DNA from: Plicaturopsis crispa FD-325 SS-3
Lineage: Eukaryota; Basidiomycota; Agaricomycetes; Amylocorticiales; Amylocorticiaceae
Length of the DNA: 64,000 nucleotides
NCBI GenBank assembly: GCA_000827205.1
Contig: KN832563.1
Coordinates: 44,907 to 108,906, forward strand
Direction of reading: 5' to 3'
Numbering within the stretch: position 1 is the stretch's first letter; each line of letters starts with the position of its first letter. Below, one piece after another: positions 24,489-34,381 of the stretch. Below the pieces are notes generated by a model. That model saw only the letters and a list, made by a program, of their open reading frames with translations, searched no databases and had not been told where the DNA came from. The translations under genes and the position numbers were made by a program.

Positions 24489-26364
24489 TCATACAATTTT
24501 TGTCTCTCGAAACCATTGTGTTTGTAGCAAGTTCGCGGTCCGGGACAAAGAGATACCGACGTCAAGCGCTGATATTAGGCCCTCCGCACTAACCTCGTCC
24601 AGAGGTACCGAAATTTTCATCGCCATGTGCTTCCCGTTACTTGCCTCACAGCGCCGCAGCACGCCTTCCCAGTCGCGTTCGCCTCCACTCGCGTCGGGCA
24701 GAAAAGAGTGGTCCGATACACGCGTCACGTTGAACGTGTTGGGTATGACGGCGTAGTTCACTTCTAGAACGAAGGTGCTTATGGGTACGCCGAACTCAAC
24801 TGCGTCTTTGACGATGTCGGGCAGGTGGCGATATACTTTCAGGTGCGAAATCCACCCGATGAAACTCGTGTCGAGCGTGTTCTGCGGCACCCGTGACCCC
24901 TCTGTAGGTGCATCATCAGATTATTGACGACCAAAAAAGTGGCAAGGGATACGAAGCGCACCTTGTAGCATCCGACGATGCTCTTTGCAGCCGCGTTTGT
25001 GTTCCGGCCAGGCCAGTCGCTGGCACTCCCTCGAGCAGTATAGCGGGGACAGGCAGCCCGAACAGCGTTTCAGCTTATCATCCTCGTATTTCTTCGAGCA
25101 CTACTCTATATGTTTTAGAGCAATATCAAACATAGGGATTTGTGCGTACCTGAGTGCGGCTGCACCTCTGGAGCCAAGTGCGCCCGCCCTCCTTATCCCA
25201 CACATCCATCAAAGAAAGCCGCTCCTCTGCAAGCGAGAGAAACTTATTCCACGCGCCCCACAAAACTCCGGTTGACACTTTAGTCCCGAGGCCTTTCTTC
25301 TTGACTTGGCGGATGGACTTGCGTACAGCACACAAGACTGAGCGAAAGAGGAGATACTTGGACAGCACCCTATCTAGGAGGTCCGTGAGGAGCTCTACCA
25401 ATTCGGAATGGTCGACGATGGTGATCCATGCAGCGGACTGAAGTATTGCGATGAGGAGGCCGGAGTCCAATGCTTGTACAGCCCAAACAGCACCGTTGCC
25501 AGCATAGAAACCCTTGTGAATAATGCTGAAGCATAGAGAGGCTTTCTGTGTTGAAATTGCGCCCGCAGGACGCGCATTCAACATGATTTTCAAGATCTCG
25601 GGGATGGCGCCTTGGTTGAGGAATGCGAGATGGAGAGGTCGGCATGAGACACAAGAGAGATTTCGTATCAGATTCAGATGCAGCTCGATCTGCCCGAGCA
25701 CTGAGGCTGTTTCTACTGCCGCACGGAGACCTGCCAGCACGGTAGTGGCAACCAAGGTCGCATTGCCCCCGGCACCATCGAGGACCTGGGGAACGCCGGG
25801 ATCTGCGAGGTCATCTGGGTCCAAGAGGGCGTTCAGCGCGAGCGTGGCTCCTGTAGTCAGATAATCGAGCTCGGGGGGCCTCGTTTGAAGGAATAACACT
25901 GTGACGAGCTGGAATGTCCCGGGCGTGTTTATGACAGCTTTGCGCGATAGTGTGATCTGGCTCAAAGGCCATAGCGTCATTATAATGGCAATGCTGGCCC
26001 GTTCATTCTGCTCCTTATCAAACCTAGACTCCTCTGAGATACACTCGCTGTGAAGGAATTGGATCCACTTCCAGATATGCGGCCAGCCATCAGGTGCGAG
26101 AATGCGCGCGACCAGCGCGGGCGAGATGGCTAGGTGTACAGGCCCACACGCGACGAGGACAAGTAGTGCAGAAATAGCAAGTTCCACCAGCTGATGGTCA
26201 GCCTGGGATGGTCGAGAGGATAGAGTCGGTATTTTAGCGGAGTCGAGGAAGGGAAAGATGGGTTCGATAGTCGTGGGGGTCATATGTATAGCAGGCGTTT
26301 TTTCGACGCGTTTCGAGAGATCGTCCAGGAATTTTTTTCGGGAAGCATGGTTTGGTGCGGCCAT
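24489..26364 (-). CDS. MYND-type zinc-finger protein, copy 1
   Basis: Exons 26364-25150, 25100-24962 and 24901-24489 give 588 residues. Residues 1-405 are an alpha-helical, armadillo/HEAT-like region rich in Leu/Ala without a named domain. The MYND finger is assembled across the first splice: C-SRTQ-C, then RCSGC, YCSRECQRLAW and HKRGC, the usual CxxC..CxxC..HxxxC ligands with CX4C at the first pair. A C-terminal domain of about 140 residues follows (RVPQNTLDTSFIGWISHLKVY). MYND fingers bind Pro-rich peptides in partner proteins; many basidiomycetes have large families of this layout with unknown jobs. A paralogue with the same three-exon structure, strand and order lies at 40923-42768, with the 9.6-kb mobile element between them. 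Confidence 0.85.
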
Positions 26365-26967
26365 GGGTGCGTCTGTTCGAATTGCTACAAAACTTGAGCA
26401 AGCTTCAGACCTTCAGCTCAAGCGCGGACATGTCACATAAGTATGTACCGTGGAATTCGGTGGACAGTTTTGGACTCACCTCCGATGCTAGTACAGAGTA
26501 CGCGTTCAACGTCTAACGGCTGCACTCTCGTCCGAGTCTGTACCCATGGAAGTACAGTAGGTAGTTTCGTCAGATTTCGTTTCGAATCGACGATCACGAA
26601 CAATCGTGCTTACTTGGACTCTGGCTTTGCCTCTCAATCGGTGACGCCCAACTCGTCTCCAAGTTCTCTTCGTCGATTCACCGTTGTAGTCTTTGCTATC
26701 GAGGAATCCGCAATATGGTCCGCCTTCAAGTTCAAGGTGGCATGCGTGGTCGAGTCTGTGGCTTCGGTACGACTGTGCTTCTGAAATACTCTGATTGAAC
26801 CGTTTGACAAACGCCTCTCGTGACGGACGTCGTCGAGATCTACGATAACGAAGACGGTGTCTGCACCTGGTCTGCATGCTCGGTGACTCTATCGCACGCG
26901 CGACGGACATGATTCCTGTCGTGTCGGTTCTTCTGCTCGGAGCTGCTGAGTCGCAGGCATGATAGCA
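26365..26967. other. Intergenic upstream of MYND copy 1, left flank of the TIR element
   Basis: Holds the probable promoter of the leftward MYND gene and the left target site of the 9.6-kb element. A 171-codon minus-strand frame here crosses the element boundary and has no motif, so I do not call it. Confidence 0.5.
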
Positions 26968-26975
26968 ATCGCAGT
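26968..26975. repeat. 8-bp target-site duplication, left copy (ATCGCAGT)
   Basis: ATCGCAGT sits directly outside the left terminal inverted repeat and recurs at 36560-36567 directly outside the right one. Confidence 0.9.
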
Positions 26976-27008
26976 AGGCCCCGGGAAGCTCACCCATTTT
27001 CGTGTCCG
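26976..27008 (+). repeat. Left 33-bp terminal inverted repeat
   Basis: Begins AGGCCCCGGGAAGC and ends CGTGTCCG; exact reverse complement of 36527-36559. Confidence 0.92.
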
Positions 27009-27066
27009 CCGAAATGGCCAAATTTGGCCCTCAAATGTGCTATAATTTTGGCCTCAAATATGCTAC
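27009..27066 (+). repeat. Left subterminal motifs (GGCCCTCAAATGTGCTAT and GGCCTCAAATATGCTAC)
   Basis: Two copies of a CCTCAAATATGCTA motif directly inside the left TIR. Three closer copies occur inside the right TIR in the same + orientation, so they are direct rather than inverted. They may be protein-binding sites for the mobilising enzyme. Confidence 0.7.
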
Positions 27067-27229
27067 TAGGGGTCGTCGCACGCGCCGACTTGAACCTTGC
27101 TTGGTGTCCGACGACCCCGCTCACAGTCCTTAAATCCCTTGACAGTTAACCGTCGCGCAACCCAGAATATGTATTATCCCCCTTTTTCGAGCGTCATGTT
27201 GCTCCCGTACCCTACTCTGTCGCCTATGT

Positions 27230-30014
27230 CTAGCACCAGCACCTGTCCATGTTATTTATCATCGCGGCAACCACTGGAGACGCCCCCGCAAGCAGCCGCT
27301 CTGACACTTCACCCAACTCCTCCCCAACACCCACAGCGTCACGCATCACCCGCCACGGCGCAAATAGCACCACACGTGCCAGATTGTACAGTTCCGTGTC
27401 CTCTTCCCGACTCGGAAACGCTGGCCCTATGAACACCGGCACCCGCTCTACCTGCCTTGCGTGAAGCAAACGCACGTGCCCACGCCAATCACCGGCTTCG
27501 TCAACGTAAGGGATGCGGGGACCCATGAAAGGATGTCCATACACTGGGCCGCGGGAGATGCTGTCGTAGGTGTCCAGTGTAAATTCCATAAAGCTGAGCC
27601 TGTCCAATGTCGAGCCCCTTGCCATGTACGCAGACACCTGTAGCGCCTTCCGTCAGCAACACAGCATCACACGCGTTTGCGACGCACTCACTTGCTGTTT
27701 TCCCAGCGCCACCCCCTCCGCGGCCGCCCTCGGCCACCTTGAATCGCAAGTCAGTGCCATTGCTCAAGTCGAAGCACCTCCCGACTCACCCCACTCGCTC
27801 AGGAAATGCGCCCTCCATTTCTCGCAGGAGCTCGTCCCATCGCACGTCGACCGTGTCATGCGACACCAGCCTGCCGCTCCCACCTAGCATATGCGCGCAA
27901 TCCTGCACCAAGTTCGTGCCGCCCCCATGTGGTCGCTGGAGCCTGTCCGCTTCGCCATCCTTGGTCATGTAGTTAAGCACCTTGTCGATATACCAAGCCC
28001 CGTCAGTCACGCCGTTCTCTTTGGCGGTCAGGCCGAGGACGTCGAAGTGGTCGAAGGCCGTCTCTGCGAAAGCTTTGTAACGCGTGTGTGCGGAATCTGG
28101 CTGTGTCATCACCCCCTGCTGCGGCTTGTGGATGGCCACCAAGTCGTGGGCCCGAGCTCGGAAGTCGGCGTTGTTGAGGAGCGTCCCCATCCGTGCAATC
28201 GACGCAGAGCCAGCATTCCACAGCAGCAGGTGGAGCTTGACCTTCAGCAGTCCATCCGGCTCCACCACCGCCGCATACGCCTTTACCTTCCCAAATACCC
28301 TCTCGCCTGTCACTGTCCGCCCCACGAGCTCGCTTAGCACTGCACGCACGACCCGCTGGCTTCGCACTGTGTGGGCGTACACAGACTCTTCCGTGCCCCC
28401 ACTCCAGAACGTGTTCGGCCCCCACCTTCTCTGACTCACCGCCCAAAGCCAAGCGTCCTGCACGTCAATCTCCATGGATATCGTCGGCTCTCCAAGTCGC
28501 AGTAGCATGCCACGCATCGTCGCCCTGTCTCTGCTCCGGCGGTCGACGGGTCTGAGCTCCCCCTACGTCGCGGTCAGCCTGCATCTGGAGGTGTTGGCGG
28601 CCGGCACTCACCATATCCACGGGCCCGGATGCTAAGAGAAGGTGGTGTGCGAGGATCAGAAAGCCGTTGCTCATGCGCCACCGTGCGTCCCCGTGGTCCA
28701 GAAGCCACCGTACGTGTGCTTGCACACTCACCCCGTCTGCGGTGCCCAGCACTCCGACACCAAATGGCCAGAGGTCCGGATAGGCCGCGCTCGTGCGCTC
28801 TGGCGAGCCTGCCAGTTCGACATCAAGGTCTTCCCCATCGTTAGCGTCACATCTGGAAACAGTGCGTCCTGCCCACCTCGGTTTGGTGGCACGGGCGCCG
28901 GCCTTTCCGTCTCCAGCTTGGCATGCTGCATGAATTCTGACGGTATCCCGTCTTCCGGGAGAGACCACAAGGCGTCGACGTCCAGGCGGATGCGTGCGTA
29001 GAGCGGGTGAATCTGCGCCAGCTTCTGCACGGCTTCTCCCACGTACCACCGTCTCACCACCAGCTCTGGGAACTGCTGGTTGTCGCTAAGCACTCCACGC
29101 TCTCCCTCGCTCCCGAGCCATATCTCAACCCGTCCAGCGAGCGTCTCTGCGGCCAGTGGTAGGGAATGCGGTCGTTCCCCAAACGATGGCTGCTCCCCGC
29201 ATACTCTGTAGTCGATCTGCCACTCGCCCTCCAGCCGTTCGCACTTCTCTCTTTTTGTAGTGATCACAGGGACCACCAGCTGGTCGAGGCCAATGCACAG
29301 GCGCTCGGCCATCGTCAATCCCTGGAGCTCTCGTGGGACGTCACCTGCCCAGAGCCCTCTCGAAAGTGCAAAGGGGGGTCGCTCACCGCTGACCAAGAAC
29401 GAGGAGCAGGTGGCGCACACCCACGTGTCTGCGCGCAGGGTGCCTACGAGCATGCCCCCCACCAGGACGTGAGCCGGATGCGTTTCCGATGGCTTCAACA
29501 TCTCAGCCCCTGCCACCATGCGCAAGTCAAGCTCTCCGCCATGCCCCACATCTCCCCGTTGCATGCACACGTTGCAGACGACTGGCCTCGGTTTGTTGCT
29601 CAGGGTGTGGGCAAACTTGTCGAGCCCGCACCGGAGGGCGGTGCCCGTGGGTGGATGGAAACACTCTCCCTCCGCGGCGGAGGGAGGGTCTGGCGCGCGG
29701 CGTAGCTCCTTGTACCGGGCGGGCAAGTCCGTCAACCTTTGTTGATCGAGCGCAGCGTCCAAAATCTTTTTCTTCACGTCTTCTGGTGCGTCGGCCACGC
29801 TGTTCATGGTCTGAATTCTTCCTATGTGCCCAGGCAAGGAATATGGAAGGGCGGCTGCCACAATCTCATGTGTCGTCAGGAAAGCCAGCGCCTCGTATAG
29901 GTCGTCCATATCGAAAAGCAGGAGGTGCAAAGCCCCGACGGCCGCACTGCCCTCTAGCTCCTTTGACTGGCGAGGCACCTTTGCATCCGCCGCATCCCCC
30001 CACTTTTTTTTCAC
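27230..30014 (-). CDS. Helitron-type Rep protein (DUF6570-like, Helitron-like N and Rep regions), no helicase part
   Basis: Multi-exon leftward gene: 30014-28851, 28797-28612, 28556-27790, then further exons ending at 27230. The first part has a Cys pair region (VCNVCMQ...WVCATC) and LWAGDVPRELQGLTMAERLCIG, typical of the DUF6570 region of basidiomycete Helitron proteins. Exon 2 gives AAYPDLWPFGVGVL...HVRWLLDHGDARWRM, the Helitron-like N domain. Exon 3 holds the rolling-circle nuclease: the motif expected to be HxH reads K557-L-H559 (LLKVKLHLLLW), so the first His is Lys; a Tyr motif follows (WYIDKVLNYMTK). The end (VFIGPAFPSREED...LFAPWR...INNM) is the stretch that normally leads into the PIF1 helicase, but here the gene stops. 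Function would be single-strand nicking and joining; activity is doubtful with the changed His. Confidence 0.75.
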
Positions 30015-30055
30015 CCCCTCTTTTTTTTGGGCAACCTTGTTCTTTACGCCTCGTC
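30015..30055. promoter_or_regulatory. 41-bp divergent promoter between Rep and the first unknown-function gene
   Basis: Only 41 bp separate the start codons of the leftward Rep (30014) and the rightward gene (30056). It holds two T8 runs set among C-rich tracts (ACTTTTTTTTCACC and CTCTTTTTTTTGGG). A related CCCACTTTTC...CGCCCAACC sequence precedes the ATG of the paralogue at 31723, hinting at a shared core promoter. Confidence 0.45.
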
Positions 30056-31073
30056 ATGCTGAACCTTCCTCTGCTCAGGGACACTATTTTTCACCCCCGA
30101 GACACGTATCTGGCCGCTCCTGCATTCACCCGGGACTATGCTTGGAAGGATGACGGTGGAGGCGCACGCACCCTTTGCGACCTCCGTGGAGATCCCCTGC
30201 CCCTGTCGGTTGTTGGGTCGGTGCAGGCCCTCACCTTGAAATGCACTCCTATTGGAGACTTTGTCGCGGGCTATGATGAAGCACTTTCGGCGGCGAACTA
30301 CCGCTTTGTCCTGGAGGAGCCTCTTGAGGATGCCTTTCTGGACGACTTCCGTCTGGCGTCTACCCGCCTCTCCGATATGCAGTCTCCGTTCCAGGCAACC
30401 AGCCGTGGCATGATCTCAATGGGCACGATCGTGTTTCAAGCCCCCGTCTTTACACCTCGGGTCAGTTTTTTTTCACCCTGTCTCTGGAAATCCACGCTTA
30501 CGCTTTCTGGTGAGCCAGCGGGAGCCTCCGCCCCAGACAGTGGCCGTCTATCTTGAGGATCCCGCCGTTAGTGTTGAGGTATACGGATCTGTCACCACCA
30601 CCCCACCCGCTGATATCGATGCAGAACCAGGTGAGTCTGCTACTTCCCGCAGCACCAGTAGACGGTATGCTCACCAGCCTGTAGACGGCACCGACACTCT
30701 CACCCTGCAGTGGCCCGTGCATCCTATGTTCAGATCTCAACTGCAATCGGTCCAGACCACCCACCGGGTGAGCCCATTGCCGGTGCTGTACAACGGTGAA
30801 CTTGTGGACCCAGTTGAAATCCAAACAACCCTGGCATCTGCACTCGTTGATGTCCACTTCACCCTTTCTCACCGGCCGACAGGCAGGGGCGGCCACACAT
30901 TCACCGCGACCGCTACAACTCTTCATGTCCTGCGCAAGTGCACCCAACCCCCGCCCCGGCGATCGACGTCTCAGCGGCAGTCCGCACAGGAGGCTGCAAT
31001 ACGATTGTTCCGCAATCACTCAGTCGCAACCACCGATGGACCCCAAAAGCGCATCCGCCCGAGCAGGCGATAA
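30056..31073 (+). CDS. Element-borne protein of unknown function, paralogue A
   Basis: Starts MLNLPLLRDTIFHPRD at 30056. At least two introns are likely: one with a GTCAGT donor after TPR near 30460 ending CCAG at about 30518, and one GTGAGT..GTAG at about 30630-30690. The spliced product runs about 270 residues and ends at 31073. Its C-terminal half (HRVSPLPVLYNGELVDPVEI...ALVDVHFTLSH) is clearly related to paralogue B (HKVNPLPVYQDESFVDPSFV...ALVEVHFSLKH), with introns at matching places, so the two arose by tandem duplication. I recognise no family. Position between Rep and helicase suggests a role in element maintenance, for example single-strand binding, but this is inference only. Confidence 0.6.
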
Positions 31074-31177
31074 AAGTCTTGCCTTTGCAAAGTGTCTGTC
31101 AAAAGCGATGCCCCTCTCTGCCCTGTCAGGTTTGTCGCGCTGTTCTTTTGCCGCCCAGCACTGACCGCCTCCTATAG

Positions 31178-31421
31178 TTGTCCGATATGTCTCCCCCGAG
31201 GAATGGCGGGCCCATTTTTTCCGCACCACCGAAGCTCAGGGGCGTGGCTGTCTTCACATCCACCTCCCGTTGTTCTGTACGCCTCTACTACTTATTTGCC
31301 GTTTATTGTTTTGACCGCAGTGCGCAGTGCCTCCGATGTATGCCCTTCCGGGCCCGCCCACCGTTTGGGTCACGGTGAACCCCTCTGCGAACGATCCCCA
31401 GCTTGCGGCATAGGGTGCCTC
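31178..31421 (+). other. Small open frame with possible intron, inside the element
   Basis: Reads LSDMSPPRNGGPIFSAPPKL, then a possible GTACGC..CGCAG intron and CAVPPMYALPGPPTVWV to a stop near 31421. Composition is protein-like, but no start or family can be fixed. It may be a detached 3' exon of paralogue A or a remnant. Confidence 0.25.
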
Positions 31422-31722
31422 ACATTTTCATCTTATACTACACGCCCCCGATCGTTGTGAGTGGTGCCCTCAATAAATGCCCTTAGACGCCCCTCCTCCG
31501 TACGGCTCCCAACGAACTTGTCCGTAAATGAGCCCCAGATCGAGACAAGAGGTGCCCTGTTTTCTTGTCTTATCTTATACGCTCTTCGGTGCACCTCTCG
31601 GCTGTGGTATTCATCCGTTTCAATGCACTCGCCGATCCCATTTAAGTCCGCCTGTCTTTCCGCTGTACGCAAGCCTACCAAAAAAAACTCCCACTTTTCT
31701 GTGCTCCTCTTACCGCCCAACC

Positions 31723-32915
31723 ATGTCCTCCGTGCGTGTTCTGTCGGTGCACCGCTTTCTTTCCCCTCACATTTGCATTCAACAGACGTTCAGCTCCGTC
31801 GACCACCGCGCTCAAATGGTCAAGCTCCAGTCCTACGTTGCCGCCGCCACTTACTTGTCCAGTGTTGGGTGGAAGCAAGCGGGCTCCGGAAACCGCCTCA
31901 TCGACGCACACACCGGGGACGAGGCCGTGTCCGTCGTAGTCGGTAAAGTCATCGACACTCGCCTGAACTGCTCCCCCACGGGAAATTACAACGGCAAGTT
32001 CGGAAAGCTCCAAGGTGCAAAGTACACCTTTACCATTGGAGTTCCCGACGAGCCCGCTTTCCTGCCGGACTTCAAGAAGGCAGTCGACAACCTCCGTCTC
32101 GTTGAGAACACTGTGGCACAGACGAATGACCATCGCAATTTCGTTTCCGTTGACAAGCACGAGACGCGAAACATTCGCTTTTCTGCAAACGTCTTTCAAC
32201 AGAGGGTCAGTGTCGCTCCGTTCTTCACGCGCACTCTCATTTTAACTCTTCTTGCTCTTCAGGCGGACCCGCTGCCTGTACCGGGCAGCGTCAACGTGGC
32301 TGATGCCGACAGTGCCGGTGAGAGAACACACCCCGCTGGCTGCCTCTGTGCATTCTAAATTTTCACCGCACAGTCGACTTGGAGACTCAGAGCTGGGTCG
32401 TCCCTGCCGAGTTTCAGGCAGAGCTCGAGGCCCTCAAGTACACGCACAAAGTCAACCCGCTGCCCGTCTACCAGGACGAAAGTTTCGTCGACCCGAGCTT
32501 CGTGCAGTCAAAGCTCAACGGTGCCCTGGTCGAAGTTCACTTCAGTCTCAAGCACTACCGCATCGGTACCAACGATGCCTTCGACAGCTTCAGCGGCGTC
32601 ATTGAACAGGTCCTCATCTTGAAGCTGGCGCCCCCTCCCCGACTCAATGGTTACAAGCGCAAAAATGTGCGGGAAGGCCCTTTCCGACCCCGCCCGTCTT
32701 TTTCAATCACGCCCACGGCACCCGTCACCACCTACAAACCCACGGGTGTGACTCTTTCAGGAGCCGTCGCCGAGGCTGTGCCGCAGCAGCTCCCGGATAA
32801 CGCAGAGGGAGGGACGAGCACTCCGAAGGGAAAGGACGTTGAGGGAAGACAGAAGCCGGTGACTGTGGGGCGCCCAACCAGAGGCAAGTCGACCGTGCCT
32901 AGTGCCGCCGCCTAG
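31723..32915 (+). CDS. Element-borne protein of unknown function, paralogue B
   Basis: ATG at 31723 (MSS), a first intron GTGCGT..ACAG, then TFSSVDHRAQMVKLQSYVAA and a beta-rich stretch (VVVGKVIDTRLNCSPTGNY...KYTFTIGV). Two more introns (GTCAGT near 32207 and GTGAGA near 32320) lead to VDLETQSWVVPAEF and the conserved core HKVNPLPVYQDESFVDPSFV...LNGALVEVHFSLKHYRIG, ending at 32915 after a basic, Thr/Pro-rich tail. It is a tandem paralogue of the gene at 30056 with the same intron layout. No family is recognised. The strand-rich N-terminal part could be an OB-like fold, which would fit a single-strand-binding role beside Rep and helicase, but I cannot show this from sequence. Confidence 0.65.
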
Positions 32916-32978
32916 CTACAGTATTGTTCTATATGCTATTGTTGAATACATTGGTTCTCGAGCCGAGCTATTGCACAT

Positions 32979-34270
32979 CTAACCCCGAGCTCTCTTCTTT
33001 GGCGGTGAGTTCCCAGGCTCACTCGCCCTTGTCTTCTTGGCCCTTTCTGCCTTCAACAGGGCACGCTCCTCTCTCAACCTCTTTCGCTCCTCCTCCAACT
33101 TCTTGCGTTCCGCCGTTAGCCGGTCCAGCACGTTCTGCAGCCGGTCCTCGGCGCCCGTAGTTTGGGCAAATGCTTTCTCTTTCCACAAGCGGGGGGCGAT
33201 GTTCGACACGGCAGTAGTCATTTGGACCGACGTCCCCCACCGAGTGGCGTTGGGCCGGCTCTCGCTGTGGAGAGTGGAGTGGAAGTTGTGCTTACCCCGC
33301 CAGAATAGATCGATCAGGCCCGAAGCACTAGGGCGTCATGGGTAAGTTGTAGGCCTAAACAACCCACACAAAACACTGACCGTTCGAAATCAACTCCAAC
33401 ACCGTATTCTCCAAAGAGGAACCCACCGCCTTGCACGTCCTTGTGATCGACGTCCGGAGTGAATTCGTAGGATGTGCCACGACCCTCCTTTCTCTTGTGG
33501 GATGTCCACCACAAGCCAAAGGCCACCGCGATCTTGTCTTTGTCCTTGTGTTGGTAATTAGCAAAGTCATCATTGGTGATGGTCAGGGAGTTTGCGAACG
33601 GCTCCTCTGAGCTCTGGCCGTCGAACGCGATGTCGGCGAAGGCGGGAATGTGGTTCCTTGAAAGAGTGTCCGGTCAGCCTGAGCGCACGTCTGGGCCACC
33701 GCCACTCACTCCTCTGCCAGGGCAATCATTTCTTTGGCACCTCCAGGCATCAATCTTAAGAATCGATCCCGGAAGAGGCTTTGCACCCTGGGCAGTTCCC
33801 CTGTGAGCTTTGCAAACCTGCGCCACATATCAGCATATGTGCCACCACTGCAAATTCAACTCACTCTTCGGCCTTGTCAGGCTTCGTGGCGTAAGTCACT
33901 ATGGACTTGCCCGCCTCCATGCTGCCGTGCCACCCCGCAGCGTACATCCGGCCTTCCTTCTTGCGGTTCTCCGACCGGTCCCCGTGCGCGCCCATCTTAG
34001 GCCCCGAGTGTGCCTGTGTCAGGTCATTCGTTGTGAGTGCTGGTTCAAAGTAAGCCGGCCCCAACGCACACTATTGTTATTGATAGGGGCAACACACCCC
34101 GCCCACTGCATCAAGACTGTCAGATTCCGCTGGATGCTCAACCTCTCTTGCTCTGCCATGTCCGTCCAGGGCCTGCTCGAGACTGAGGGTTTCGCCGAGG
34201 TGACTGACGATGAGAAGGCCAAGGTAGAAGTGTCCCGGTGCTCTGCAGGTTTCTCTGTCTGATCAAACAT
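32979..34270 (-). CDS. Tet-like 2OG-Fe(II) dioxygenase domain protein
   Basis: Exons 34070(or earlier)-33865, 33817-33710, 33656-33381 and 33327-32979 keep one frame for over 310 residues. Order: MYAAGWHGSMEAGKSIVTYA; FAKLTGELPRVQSLF; ITNDDFANYQ-HKD-KDKIAVAFGLWW; FTPDVDHKDVQGGGFLFGEY; SGLIDLFWRGKHNFHSTLHS then TRWGTSVQMT. HKD fits the iron-binding HxD motif, a later His (HSTLH) the third ligand and the Arg of TRWGTS the 2-oxoglutarate contact. This matches basidiomycete proteins named Tet-like 2OG-Fe(II) oxygenases; whether it modifies methylated DNA is unproven. The end is a coiled coil plus a basic KKRAR tail, a possible nuclear signal. A 5' exon from ATG 34270 with a weak 47-bp intron is possible; the start is uncertain. 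The gene is leftward, head to head with the helicase. Confidence 0.7.
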
Positions 34271-34381
34271 GGGTAGGCCTTGGACAGGCAGCGTGCGGCG
34301 CTAAGAAACCGGGTGTGTGTATGTTCTCTGCGTTGAGTTGGGGGTAGCTTACCGTGACGCTGATAGAACCATAGGGCCAGG

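Noticed and set aside
26506-27021. 171-codon minus-strand frame crossing the left end of the TIR element
   Set aside because: It runs from the element into the flank across the target-site duplication, so it cannot predate the insertion, and it has no motif.
29489-30556. 355-codon plus-strand frame spanning the Rep start
   Set aside because: Its first 190 codons are antisense to the well-supported Rep exon; only the part from ATG 30056 is kept as paralogue A.
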